A stretch of 64,000 nucleotides of DNA from Mauremys mutica (GCF_020497125.1 NC_059073.1:21721225-21785224), one strand, 5' to 3'. Positions 33,524 through 45,019 are shown, counted from the stretch's first letter. Program-made: numbers and translations. Notes: a model not told the origin generated them from the letters alone.

Positions 33524-33724
33524 GCTCGCAGTGCTGTGGCGTACGTGCTGTAACCGACAAGAGAAGGGCGTGAACAGATTTCCCGCCGGAGCTTTCAGGG
33601 AGGGAGGGCGTGATTGACGGTTCAATGACAACAGTTACCCAAAAGCACCCTCGACACATTTTTCCCCCAGGAGGCATTGGGAGCTCTACCCAGCATTCCA
33701 ATGGGCAGTGGGGACTGCGGGAAC

Positions 33725-33880
33725 TGTGGGATAGCTTCCCACAGTGCACCGCTTCCAAAGTCGACGCCAGCCCCGTTACTGTGGACTCAGAAATTCGAAT
33801 TAGTGTATTTACTGTGGATACACAAATTCGACTTCATAAGGTCGAATCCACAAATTCGACTTAAGTAGATTCGAAATAGT
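33725..33880. promoter_or_regulatory. Right subterminal region of Harbinger B
   Basis: TGTGGGATAGCTTCCCACA (33725-33743) is a near palindrome that runs into TCCCACAGTGCACC (33737-33750), the motif also found near the left end. TTCGAA occurs at 33794 and 33870, with TTCGAC/GTCGAA variants at 33827, 33841 and 33855. This lies 200-350 bases upstream of the transposase start on its strand. Confidence 0.5.
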
Positions 33881-33886
33881 CTTGTA

Positions 33887-33900
33887 GTGTAGACAAGGCC
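33887..33900. repeat. Harbinger B right terminal inverted repeat
   Basis: GTGTAGACAAGGCC, next to TTA 33901-33903. Confidence 0.93.
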
Positions 33901-34028
33901 TTAGAGAGAAATAAAATGAGTCTGCTCTACAGCCTTAGCTAACAGCCAGTTGGCTTTTAGTTTATGCAGTAGAGGCCCCAGGTGCGATCCCGCCGGCCGA
34001 TGACCAGGATCTGTCGGTGTTACATCAG

Positions 34029-35334
34029 GAACCTGGAAAAGATAAGGCAAAGCAGAAAGCTCTGTTTTTTTGGTAGAATTTTTTTTAAAAATAAGCCACT
34101 TGGCACACAGAGGTGAATTACAGTATGTTTAAAGAGGGAGAGCCTGACAAAACTGAACTGCTCAACCCAAGCAACAGGTGTATTCTGCCTTTTGAACCCA
34201 ATCAGCTCCTTGCTGCAGGCTGGAAGGTGTTCCCCTGTTCAGTGAAACAGCCTGGAAGCTACAAGTAGTAAACTACCCAGTGAATGTGTTTTTTTCCCTC
34301 CCCTAATGCCCACATTCATACCAGAGACAAGTACTTGTTCAGTTTGCTCCTGCATTTCCACAACCAAAGCTCCCTTGGACTTAACTGCAAGATGTGGGCG
34401 TGTACAGAATGATTTTCAATGACCTTTTGACGAGGACATGGCTTTTTTACCCACACAATGTTTCCTCTTTCATCAGCTCCGTACTACACTTCCTCTCCTG
34501 CTTGCACGCGCGCACAGTGGAGATGCAATTGCAAAGTAGCCATTTGCTCAGCGTAATAGAGTCCTTTGATAAGTAACCAGAAAAACCTGCCACAGAAAAC
34601 CCACAGTTATTTCTAATTTTCTACACTTTTTTTTTATGAATGAACTGAACAGAGAATCTGCAGAACCTCCAGCTGATAGAGCAGTAAAGAGAGCATTCAG
34701 CTCAACTGCCACTAGAGGAGATGGAAAATACTGGATTTGCTGTGGGGTTTATTTTGTTTGTTTTTTTGTTTTTTAAATAAAGGAAGTTCTCTTAAAAAAA
34801 AATAAACACAAGGCTGTCAGCCACACAGCAGCCTCATGCATTCCTATATTGCATCTAACCTGCTGCTTTTTCCAAAACACATTGATCCTTGACCTGCCTT
34901 AAAAACGTCGCTGTTTGGTTCTTGAATTTAATTCCCTCAGTTAGTCAGACATTCAAGTTCTCAGATTTTACCCAATAACACTTTGTTTCAGTTAGGCCTC
35001 TAGGCACTACTGTAATGCAGACAACACTACGGGTAACTTATATAGAGATTACATTATTAATTGGACATAAGGGCTCCTCAGCCTAAGAAGCTGGATAGTG
35101 AGCTTCTCCTTTCATTCAGCGTAGTCCCAAGATGACTACTCACATTCAGAGCTATCCAGTTTCTCATCATCCACACTCATTTTATCCCCACGCTTTTTTT
35201 CAAATACACTTCAGAGTTCAATTCCTGTGCCTGTGAAGGTGTGGAAAGACCAGAGGAGGGCAGGCAGAGTCTGGGATGGAAAGTCAGCAGCTAGACAGAG
35301 ATGCTTGAAATATGCCAAAGACATCAGACACACA
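34029..35334. other. No recognised feature
   Basis: AT-rich; nothing assignable. Confidence 0.5.
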
Positions 35335-35440
35335 AGGTGAGTGAGGGAATGTCTTTCATTGGCCCAACCTCTGTTGGTGAGAGGCACGCTTTTGGTTTAC
35401 GCCGCAGAGCTCTTCTTCAGATCGGAGGAATCAGTAAGCC
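35335..35440. mobile_element. Penelope-type fragment
   Basis: TCATTGGCCCAACCTCTGTT and CAGAGCTCTTCTTCAGATC. The minus strand shows CTGAAGA followed by a decayed hairpin, another hammerhead-like core (CTGANGA) without an intact GAAA. Confidence 0.5.
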
Positions 35441-36169
35441 AAAGGAAAAGAAACACAGGAAGCTTCTTTGATGAATCAGTAAAGTAACTGATGCCTTTTA
35501 CATGCAGATCCCTGCAGCTGAGCCTTGACTTTTACTACTATTGTATACAATTAGATTAAGATGCAGCTGATTACAGTGATAGCCAGGCAAGTTCATTCCA
35601 GCTGCAGGTTGACTGTTGGGTTTCTTCCATCTTCTTCCCTCTCGTTTTCTTTTTCAAATTAAATAGCTAAATGTAGCCACTTGAACCAATTTCTCAACAC
35701 AAGGAGGCAAAAAAATAAAATGATTGTTATTTATCACACAGCTGTCATGGAACATATAAGAGATGGCCCCTACCCGGACCATCTTCTGGTCTAATTTTAG
35801 ACAATAGACAATGAGTTGTGGGTAGGAGATTGTAAGGGAGAAGGTGGACAAGAGTTATAGGAAGAGGTTTATGTATGTGGCTGTCTCTGATCCTTGCACA
35901 GGTATGCAGGGGAAGGGCAAGCGGAGTCTTCTCTGCCCCTTGCAAGCATTTTCTGCACAAAGACCAGGGATAATCACTATTCCTGTCCTTAGGGGAGCAA
36001 AGGGACTGCTCTGTGTTTTTCATTGGGCAGATCTCACCATAGAGGGAAAGAGGTGGCCTATATCCCCTCTGTACAGGCCCATGGAATTGGAGCAAGCCCA
36101 CTACAGAGAGTTGGGAGAAAGCAGACAATGGTCCCTCGGTGCACTGGGAAGCATGAAGTGCTGAGACCA
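35441..36169. other. No recognised feature
   Basis: Nothing assignable. Confidence 0.4.
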
Positions 36170-36365
36170 CTGCCTATCATGCTAACCCATATTGCCTCAT
36201 TGTTTCCTTGTACAGCCCCATTTGTCTGTATCCATCTGTTGTCACTTGCTTTAGATTGTCAACTTCCTGGGACTGTGTTTTGTTCTGTGTTTGTACAGCA
36301 CCTAGCACAATAGGGTCCTGGGCCATGACTAGGGCTCTTAGGTGCTGCAATAATACCAACAACAA
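36170..36365 (+). mobile_element. L2-like SINE copy
   Basis: GCTAACCCATATTGCCTCAT, GTTTGTACAGCACCTAGCAC and GGGCCATGACTAGGGCTCTT; the best preserved of three copies here. Confidence 0.65.
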
Positions 36366-36439
36366 TGAGGAGAGGCTCCACCTCCTTGAATCACACTCCA
36401 TTCATGACCTCTCTGAGGGGCAATGCAGCTCTCTGCTTT

Positions 36440-36560
36440 CCTTACTGTTATTATTACTTGCACTGCAGGAATGCCTAGATGTCCCAGTCAGGGATCAGAC
36501 CCAATTGTGCTAAGCACTGTACACACAGAGGATGTAAAGAGTCCCTGCCCCAAAGAGCTT
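36440..36560 (-). mobile_element. L2-like tail, antisense
   Basis: CAATTGTGCTAAGCACTGTA and AGTCCCTGCCCCAAAGAGCT are the complement of the same tail, facing the preceding copy. Confidence 0.55.
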
Positions 36561-37465
36561 CCCATCTGAGTATATGGTGGGAGACAATAGGTGGATACAC
36601 CAGATAGACGTATCAGGAGCATGAGGTAACAATGAGATGATTATGGTCACCATCATAGGCAGCCAGAGCAGTTCAGCTGCCTAATCATTGTTGGGTGAGC
36701 TTTAAGGACAGACTTGAAGGAGGCTAATGTAGGGGATCTGTGGATCTTTACAGGGAGCAATTCCCAAGCATAAGATGTGGCATGAGAGAAAGCACCAAGG
36801 TGGTTATGGGAAATTTTGACTAATGGGCAATAAAGGGTGCCATCACTAGCAGAGCAGAAGTTGGAGTTGACAGCTCCTATATCATGTAAGAAATTAAATG
36901 CAAGGCAGGGCTAAGCCATGAAGACCCTTAAAGACAAAGTCCCTTGTTCAGTGTGAGCAGAAAATGGCTGTGATTCTTTACCACTGTCACATAACCATAA
37001 TCAAGGTGAGACATGATCCAGGAGTGGAGAGGACAAAAAAGGAAAGGTCAGATTTTAGAAATGGTGAGAAGGAATAAATCCTATTGGCAATTTGAACCCC
37101 TGGAATCTTGCCATTTCTCCTAATTGATGCAAGTAAATATTGGATAGGACAAGGGGAAAAAACTGAGCTGTATGATACTCCCCCGGTGAGAGTTCTGATG
37201 GCAGAGGTGAAGTTTTCAGTCACTGCTGTGGATGCAGCCTCAGAAGAAGGATTCAGATGATTTCTGAGAAATTCCCTGGACACCTGCCTCCTCTGAGTGG
37301 GAGAACAGCATCCTATGATTGACTGTATTGAAAGCTGCAGAGAGGTCCAGGAGTACGAGAATGCACATTAGCCTTGATAGATGGGTAGCTACAGATCAAC
37401 ACCACTGCTGCTGTTTGTTCCATATCCTGGCCTGAAGCCTGCCTGGGATGGATCTAGGATATTAG
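36561..37465. other. No recognised feature
   Basis: Nothing assignable. Confidence 0.4.
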
Positions 37466-37469
37466 CTAC

Positions 37470-38120
37470 TGTGACAGACCCAGGCCAGTGGGGTACAGGA
37501 GTCTGGTAGAGGGCAAATATACTGGTCACTGGGTGAGTAGTTTTCTGTTCCCTGAGTGACCAGAGCAGGGGCTGCACTAGAGTAATCAGGAACCTGCTAG
37601 AACTAATCAGCCTGTCTGCCTTAATTGGAACACCTGCAGCCAATCAAGGCAGGCTAATCAGGGCATCTGGGTTTAAAAAGGAGCTCACTCCAGTCAGGGA
37701 GGGAAGAGCCAGAGGAGAGGAAGTGCATGTGAGGAGCTGGGAGCAAGAGGTGCAAGGAGCTGAGAGTGAGAGGGAGAGGATGTGCTGCTGGAGGACTAAG
37801 GAGTACAAGCGTTATCAGACACCAGGAGGAAGGTCCTGTGGTGAGGATAAAGAAGGTGTTTGGAGGAGGCCATGGGGAAGTAGCCCACGGAGTTGTAGCC
37901 GTCATGCAGCTGTTACAGGAGGCACTATAGACAGCTGCAATCCACAGGGCCCTGGGGCTGGAACCCGGAGTAGAGGGTGGGCCTGGGTTCCCCCCAAAAC
38001 CTCCCAACTCCTGATCAGACACAGGAGAAGTTGACCCAGACAGTGGGGAAGATCACCGAGGTGAGCAAACTCTGCCAATAAGTGCAGGACCCACCAAGGT
38101 AGAGGAGGAACTTTGTCACA
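37470..38120 (+). mobile_element. LTR-like element, 651 bp, solo
   Basis: Same family as 13798-14601, opposite orientation. Ends TGTGAC and GTCACA with CTAC on both sides (37466-37469, 38121-38124). GGGTTTAAAAAGGAGC near 37669 is a possible TATA region. No coding interior. Confidence 0.72.
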
Positions 38121-38124
38121 CTAC

Positions 38125-40702
38125 CGAAAGTTGTGTGGAGTGATTCTGTTTTGCTAGCTTCTCAACAAGCTTGTGTCACAATGGGAGCATGGTGGAAGAT
38201 GGCTACATTCATTCTGGCAGGGAAGGATCCTTCATTTGTAAACAAGATCATTCTTGAGTGATGCTAAACGTTGCCCTCCACCTACAGGCTTTGGGTATTG
38301 ACTATACAGTGATCCAGTTCCTGTACATAGGGAGTGGAGAAGGTCAAGTTCAGTCTCTAAACTTGGGTCTCCTACATTACCAGTAGGCCAGTCTCAAAAG
38401 CTGTCTTTTTTAAAGGCATCATAAGCGGTGCACTGAAGAAGTTAAACTAAATTGCTTTTCCTTTTGATTATTCCTGCATAAATGAAAGATTAGCAGCATA
38501 TGAGTAATATCTGAGCAGAAAACCAATCATTTGAAATATGTCTCTACAGAAAAGTGACAAGAAGTCAATTATGCAGTCATAAAAATTCCTGAGATTTGAC
38601 AAGGAAATGTATAAAGCCAAAGTTGTTCCTATTTCTGGTCAGTTTAATTTCTTCAGTATGGCTGTTTTTCTTGCTAATGTATGGTTCTGTCTCAAAAAAA
38701 TAAGACCTGCATTTCATATTTTCTTTCTCTAGGTATAGCTCAATATACTACCCTTCCATACACACAATCTTCATTGCTCTTGAGTTTGAAGTTAGCTTCT
38801 GAGCTTGCACATGTATCACAGGCAGAGTTAGTAGCTTGAAACATCCCATAATAAGACCCTGCTTTTAGTTGTTTACAATTTGGCAAATTGTAACTCTTTG
38901 GGCTGAAATATTCCATGGCAGGTGTCTGTCTCAGGTAGAATCTCTTTAGTAATTTTTTTTAAACCAGAAATGGTTCTGTCGTTTCTCAGAATTGGGTGAG
39001 GGAAAAATACATTGTTGCTCATTTAAAAAAATTCCTACAACTATTTTCCTCAAGAAGTCCTGGCATCACCATACTCTGGAGAAGAGAACTGAAATTTATC
39101 AGGCGGATTGGCCTTTGTGCCAGGAATGTGGCTTTTGATGTTTATGTGACAAAAATCACCCAAACATGGTCAAGCTATGAGCCTTTGAAAAAATCTCAGT
39201 TTGCACATGCTGAGTAGACACTAGATAGAGTTGGCAGCTAAATTCTTCAAAGATTCCATCTGTACTGGGCATGCTCCAACCCAAGGCGGTAGAGGCTGAG
39301 CATGACTTTCCCTGTAATTGTTCTTCCTGACTGCTCAGGCAACAAAACAGAGCTGGGAGACTCTTCTGTGCTCTCCATGTTCCACCTGTTGGGCCCAGGC
39401 TTTATGGAAGAGGATGCAGCCAGACTCACATGTAGCAGGGACAAAATCCTGACCAGTCGTGAGTATGGCACAGGGAGTAGATTGTTAAATGAAACCTGTG
39501 AGGGAGTGGAAAGATACTGGAACAACTGAACTGAGGGGACAGGACAGAAAGATCTGACCTCAAGATTCCGGAGTCTCACAATTCCTTTGCTGTCATCCAA
39601 TATCTGTGCAACTCACTGGCAAAGTGTTCCATACCCTTCTAGTGCTGGTCCACCTGGAGGATGACAACCTACTATCAGTTACTCAGTTAGTTCAAGTGGC
39701 AGAGGTCTGTGAGTGGATCTTAAAAGTCCCAATCCCTTCTGATGCCCCATGGGGAGGTCAATAGGATGCCACATGCTGGAATTTCTTTTCTTTCAGTTTG
39801 CTTTTCTTAAAGCCTAGGACATGCCACATGAAAAGCTACAATAAAAGAACATTAAGGTTGCAAAGCATGTTAAAGTTAGGAAATATTAGAATTAAAGTTG
39901 CCTTTATTTCAGCCCTCCCTTTGAGTATATGCATTATTATAGTCTTTAATTACATGATCACATACTTTTTTTTTCCATTTAAGCCAACTGGCTTTCTCCA
40001 AGATAAACAATTAGATGCCCCCTTCCTGAAAACATATATGCACCTGCAAAACTCTAAGCATTCACATAATTATGGCCTGAAGTAAGATTTTTTTCCTCCT
40101 TTTTTTTATTTCACTCCGTCCCCTTCATGCTGTGCTTTGCACAAAAGGGCTCTCTTTCTCCCCTATCAAAAGAGCTTTTTTTTGTATGTTTACAACACAA
40201 AAACCATCTTCCTTCAAAACAGGTCTCCACCCAAATGTGTGTCAGACCAACAATGGGGCAAAGATGTTCCATAACCATCGACATGGTTTCTCTATGGGGT
40301 GCCCTACAACCATTACCATATGGCTGCTGAAGGTTCTTCTAGCTATTATGAGTAGGATTATGGGGCAACTCTAATTGGATCAGCACAATCTGTCAATTAT
40401 TCCCAAGCTCCTGGTGCTCCCATCCCCAAAGGATCTGAATGGATTGGGGGAGGAAGCAACCCTGGACAACCTATCCCCCAAAGACTCTGCTGGGGGAGTG
40501 ACTCCACAAGTCGTCGGGGCTATCTAGGTCAATGAAGGAGGAGCAGGGTATAGCTCTGGCCATGCTCTGCAAAGGAATCCAAGGGAGACAGTTCTGCATT
40601 GAGATAGCTCAGCAAGTGGAGAGGAGCATGTGTGGGAGGGGGCATCTCTTGCAAGGACAATAAGTGGTTCTTTTTAAACAGAATCAGCCATGCTCAACAC
40701 CA
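38125..40702. other. No recognised feature
   Basis: About 2.6 kb without assignable genes or repeats. Confidence 0.5.
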
Positions 40703-41394
40703 CCAGGGTTGCCAGGGTCTGGTTTTCGAGGAACGCCTGGTCAAAAAGAGACCCTGGCGGCTCCAGTCGGCATCACTGACTGGGCCATTAAAAGTCTGAT
40801 TGGTGGCGCAGCGGGGATCGAGGGCTAAGGCAGGCTCCCTGCCTGCCCTGGCTCCATGCTGCTCCCAGAAGTGGCCACCAGGTCCCTGCGGCCCCTAAGC
40901 ACTGGTGCAGTCAGGGAGGCTCCATGCACTGTCCCCACCCTGAATGCTGGTTCCGCTGCTCCCATTGTCTGGGAACCATGACCAATGGGAGCGGTGTGGG
41001 GTGGCACCTGTGGGCACCAAGGCAGCGTGCACCACGCAGAACTGTCTGGCTTCCCAAGAGCCTAGAGGTCACAGGGACTTGGTGGTTGCTTCCTTGGAGC
41101 TGTGGTAAACGCTGCTCGGACCCCGCACCCCAACCCCCTGCCCCAGCCCAGAGTCCCCTCCTATGCCCTAAACCCCTCATCCCTGGCCCCATCCCAAAGC
41201 CTGCACTCCCAGCCCAGAGCCCGCACCCCCTCCTACACCCCAACCCACTGCCCCAGCCAAGTGAAAGTGAGTGAGGGAGGGGAAGAGTGAGCGATGGAGG
41301 GGGGCGGTGGAGAGAGTGAGGGCGGGGACTCAGATAAGGGGCAGGGTAGGATAGGGGTGTTTGGTTTTGTGAGATTAAAAGTTGGCAACTCCAG
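40703..41394 (+). repeat. GC-rich repeat with inverted ends, copy 1
   Basis: Left CCAGGGTTGCCA and right TGGCAACTCCAG are inverted repeats (10/12). The Pro-rich open frames inside come from CCCC-rich composition. A reversed copy lies at 45065-45708. No target duplication seen. Confidence 0.55.
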
Positions 41395-41705
41395 TCAATA
41401 CATATTCATGAACCTGCACTAATGTGCCTTAACCTGCCTTAGACCAAGAGGACCCAACTCCATTGCCAAATCAATTAATTCTTGCCTTTTTTGAAAATTA
41501 CACAGAACTAAAAGGTTTCTTTGTTTCATACACCTGAAGTTTGGCCCTCACAAGCTATGCATTATGGTCCAATAAAAGGTGTCACTATCTCGGCTATTTA
41601 CTTCCAGAACATTTGTGGAGCACTTAATAGAAGAGGGTGTTATGCGCATGTCTGAAGTGCCGGCATAACCTTTCCAGCACAATTAATCCTGACAGAACTA
41701 GTGAT

Positions 41706-41905
41706 AAGAACAGGAGTATTTGTGGCACCTTAGAGACTAACACATTTATTTGGAGCATAAGCTTTCGCGGGCTACAGCCCACTTCATCAGATGCATAGAA
41801 TGAAGTGGGCTGTAGCCCACAAAAGCTTATGTTCAAATAAATGTGTTAGTCTCTAAGGTGCCACAAGGACTCCTGTTCTTTTTGAGGCTACAGACTAACA
41901 TGGCT
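41706..41905. mobile_element. Head-to-head Penelope 3' tails (palindrome)
   Basis: 41706-41795 is the Penelope tail in antisense and 41796-41905 the same tail in sense, giving a palindrome of about 85-base arms (41706-41880). Both end outward in AGAACAGGAGT-type sequence like the main element at 12530. Confidence 0.85.
41753..41790 (-). ncRNA. Hammerhead-ribozyme-like core, minus strand
   Basis: On minus: exact CTGATGA (41790-41784), hairpin GTGGGC-TGTA-GCCCGC, exact GAAA (41766-41763), mini stem GC-TTAT-GC and TC (41754-41753). Better preserved than the core at 12441-12478. Stem I not identified. Confidence 0.5.
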
Positions 41906-42299
41906 GCTTCTCTGAAACTTGTCAGAGCTAGTGATGTGATCCATAACATCTATTTTCATCCAGCACAACACATTGAGACTTTGGAGGAGATCGAGCCAAA
42001 CAGTGTTAGGATGTCAAGTATAAACATGCCTATTATCTCTTGGACATATTTGTCAATTTGATATCCAAAGGGAGCAACCTGGTGCACAAGTCACAAATAA
42101 GGAAATGCAAGGACTGTTTCTTCTATATAAAATCTCCTTAAATAATTTTCCAAATGAAAAGTGACAGCACAGGGGGCAAGAAATTTTACTGTATCTTGTT
42201 TGCATATGCTCCACTAGAGAGTAAAGCTGCCATTTCTAGCTACTCTTTCACGAGGAAAAAGACCCTACGAAAGCAAAAGAGTTATGCATTGTAGGGAGA
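41906..42299. other. No recognised feature
   Basis: Nothing assignable. Confidence 0.4.
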
Positions 42300-43375
42300 A
42301 TGCAACACATTATCCCAGAGAACAAAAAATATGAGCAAAGCAAGGCTCCATGGTTTGGATGGCTTCCACTTCAGTACAAGGGGTACCAATCTCCTTGGGG
42401 ACAGGCTGGCTAGAATAGTTTGGGGTGGGGAGAGTTAAACTAATAGCAAAAGTGAAGGTAAAAAGAGGGAAGATATGAGCACTCAGCTAGCACAAAAGTG
42501 AGATGTTGAGAACAAAAAAAAATTAAAAACCAAAGAACATGAAGTGAAGAAATTCTTGAATTGCCTATACACTAATGCTAGAAGCCTAGGTAATAAACAA
42601 GAGGAATTGGAAATGCTCATTTATGAGCATAAATTTGATCTAATGGGTATTAAGAATCCTGTGGGATGAGTAACATGATTGGAATGTTAAAAATCAATGG
42701 TTATAACCTATTTACAAAGGATCAAGTGGGCAAAAAGGGAAGGGAAGAGGCATTCTACATCAAAAATGGCATTACTTGTTTCCGAGTCACTGGTAACTCA
42801 GAAGAAAATTATCTTGAATGCTTATGGATCAATGTCCTAACAGATAAAGCACGAGATGGGGTTCTAGTTGGTGTCTGTTACACACCAAGTCACACCAGGG
42901 AACAGGCTGACCACATCCTTATGCACCTATCTAGAGAGTGTAGGGAGGAAAACCCCAAAACCCTGTGTGATTTGAATGACTTATGGAGGTCTCATGCTGC
43001 CAGTACTAAAACACCCTTGGAATTTCTAAACATTATAGATGACAATTCCCTAACTCAAAAAGTATTACAGCCAACATGAGGGGATTCTATATTAGACCTT
43101 GTCCTAACAGATAATGAGGAACTGACCACAGAATTTAGTAGATTAGGTACAAACGATCATGACTTGATTACATTTATAATGTGCAAGCAGAATGAAGGCC
43201 CGATCAGTACCAGTTTATCAAGAGTCATGGTGGATTCTCTGTCACTAATAATTTTTAAAAAGGTCTACTCTAGGAATCATTTTGGGGGCGTTCTATGGCT
43301 TGTGTTATACAAGAAGTCAGACCAGATGATCGCATTGGTCCCTTCTGGCTTTAGAATCTATGAAAAGCAGGATTC
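42300..43375 (+). mobile_element. CR1 LINE with internal deletion
   Basis: 5' sequence and endonuclease region (42556-43195) are followed almost directly by the 3' tail (43230-43375, with CCAGATGATCGCATTGGTCC). The reverse transcriptase is missing. Confidence 0.75.
42556..43195 (+). pseudogene. CR1 endonuclease (APE-type) domain, broken
   Basis: Starts LNCLYTNARSLGNKQEELEM, then KFDLMGIKNPVG. A frameshift around 42660 leads to GYNLFTKDQVGKKG, VLVGVCYTPSHTREQ, EFLNIIDDNSLTQ and, after TGA at 43077-43079, DSILDLVLTDNEEL and GTNDHDLITFIM. These are the blocks of the AP-endonuclease domain that nicks the target for CR1. The TGA replaces an expected Arg (CGA), a CpG change. NDH stands where the catalytic SDH is usual. 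Confidence 0.8.
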
Positions 43376-43822
43376 TGCTCTTATGAGGGGGTGAGACTCA
43401 AGGTACAACACCAGCCAAGAATTTTGCAACTCCATTTTGCCCAAAAGTTCCTCCTAATCTAGAAAGACCAGTTTGGCAGCTCCCCTGGAACGAAGGGTGT
43501 TCTTTCACCAATGCCTTTACAAATTCTCTGGGTTACTTCTGACACAGGTAGTGCAGTTTTTCCATGGCCACTTTTCTTTTGTGCCCAAGAATCATATCCA
43601 ATTTAGCTGCAGATTTGTAATCTGAGGCTGAGAGCCTGCATCCTTTTAGATAGGCATTTCACAAATAAAACATTGCAATCCTGATTTATAACAAGGCCCT
43701 ACTTCAGCACAGTTCTTAAGCATGTGCTCATGTCCCATGGGATTCAAGCATATACTTAAGTATGTTGCTGAACTGGGGTCAAAGTGAATACAGATTTTCA
43801 ACACCAGATGTGCCTTTTTTGG
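43376..43822. other. Unassigned, with a fold-back at about 43690-43785
   Basis: CCCTACTTCAGCACAGTTCT and AAGTATGTTGCTGAACTGGG are partly inverted. Nothing else seen. Confidence 0.4.
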
Positions 43823-44119
43823 CAGGGCTGCCCAGAGGGGGGGCAAGTGGGGCAATTTGCCCCAGGCCCCGGGCCCTGCAGGGGCCCCGCGAGCCCTGGC
43901 CTGGCGGCAGTGCGGGTCTTTGGCGGCATTTCGGCAGCAGGGGGGCCTTCAGTGCTGCCGAAGACGGGGGGCCCTTCAGTCGCTCCGCGTCTTTGGCGGC
44001 ACTGAAGGCCCCCCCTGCCGCTGAAATGCTGCCGAAGACCCGGACAGCCGCCAGGTGCGTACAAGCGCCGCAGTTCCCCCGCTTTGCCCCAGGCTCCCTG
44101 AATCCTCTGGGCGGCTCTG
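43823..44119. mobile_element. GC-rich non-autonomous hAT element, 297 bp
   Basis: Ends CAGGGCTGCCCAGAGG and CCTCTGGGCGGCTCTG. Flanks TTTTTTGG (43815-43822) and TTTCTTGG (44120-44127) match at 7 of 8. Sibling of the next element. Confidence 0.85.
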
Positions 44120-44350
44120 TTTCTTGGTCTTTTTTAGGATGCCTAACTGTGTGAATACTTATTTGCACTTCTTACTTTTCAGGATGACCCCATAATTATT
44201 AATCAATTTACAGAACCTTGTTCAACCTGAAATGATGGTTCAGGCTGCGGTTTGGCATCTGAAGATGACTAGCTCTTAAGGGACAGGCCATTATAGCGTA
44301 ATAAATCTTGGCTACCAAGAGCTTTGCAGTTGGCACTATTCTGCACACAG

Positions 44351-45019
44351 CAGGGCCGCCCAGAGGGGGGGGCAAAGGGGGCAATTTGCCCCGGGCCCCG
44401 GGCTCCGCAGGGGCCCCCAAGAGAAGAGCGGAGGCTCCCGCCTCTGCCCCTCTCCTGGAGCCTCAGCGCATCAAGCGCCGAGTCTCCGGCAGGACCCCTG
44501 AGCCCCGCCCCGATCCGAGCCGCGTGGTGAGGGGGCGGGGCTGGGAGCTCCAACGGGGCCTGAGCCCCGCCCCGCTCAGAGCGGCGTGGGGAGGGGGCGG
44601 GGCAGCTGCCTCCGCTCGGCGTGGAGCTCACAGCCCCGCCCCCTCACCACGCGGCTCTGAGCGGGACGGAGCTCAGGCCCCGCCGGAGACGCGCTCGGGT
44701 AAGAGGCCGGGGCCGGAGCCGGGGCGGGGAAGCGGGACCCGCCGTCGAAGCGCAGCCCGGTCTTCGGCGGTGGGGGGCCCCTTCTGTTCCGGGACCCGCC
44801 GCCGAAGTGCCCCAAAGGCCTGCGGCGGGGACCCCCCCCGCCACTGAATTACCGCCGAAGACCGGGCTGCGCTTCGGCGGCGGGTCCCGCTTCGGCGGTA
44901 ATTTGGCGGCGGGGGGCTCCCGCCGCGGGTCTTCGGGGCACTTCGGCGGCGGGTCCCAGAACGGAAGGGCCCCCCGCCGCTGAAGACCCCGGGCCCCCGG
45001 AATCCTCTGGGCGGCCCTG
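44351..45019. mobile_element. GC-rich non-autonomous hAT element, 669 bp
   Basis: Ends CAGGGCCGCCCAGAGG and CCTCTGGGCGGCCCTG are perfect 16-bp inverted repeats. GCACACAG occurs unchanged on both sides (44343-44350, 45020-45027). The interior is very CpG-rich with CTTCGGCGGCGGG-type repeated units. The long frames on both strands are compositional, not genes. Confidence 0.95.

Larger units (their letters stand above)
29075..33900. mobile_element. Complete PIF/Harbinger element B, 4826 bp
   Basis: Ends GGCCTGGTCTACAC (left) and GTGTAGACAAGGCC (right) are 14-bp inverted repeats with one mismatch. TTA lies on both sides (29072-29074 and 33901-33903), the target duplication typical of PIF/Harbinger. 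Inside: a two-exon Myb/SANT gene on plus (29465-30038, 30893-31323), a DDE transposase on minus (33523-32240), and a third, antisense frame in the intron (30428-30126). No stop or frameshift was seen in any of them. It looks coding-competent and recent compared with element A. Confidence 0.95.
29013..34024. mobile_element. 183-bp repeat with TGTAAC/GTTACA ends, host of Harbinger B
   Basis: The pieces outside Harbinger B (29013-29071 and 33901-34024) form a 183-bp unit, counting one TTA copy. It begins TGTAACCCCC, ends GGTGTTACA, and is flanked by TCAG at 29009-29012 and 34025-34028. It therefore inserted earlier, with a 4-bp duplication, and was later split by B. Class unclear: very short solo LTR-like or non-autonomous DNA element. 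Confidence 0.65.
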
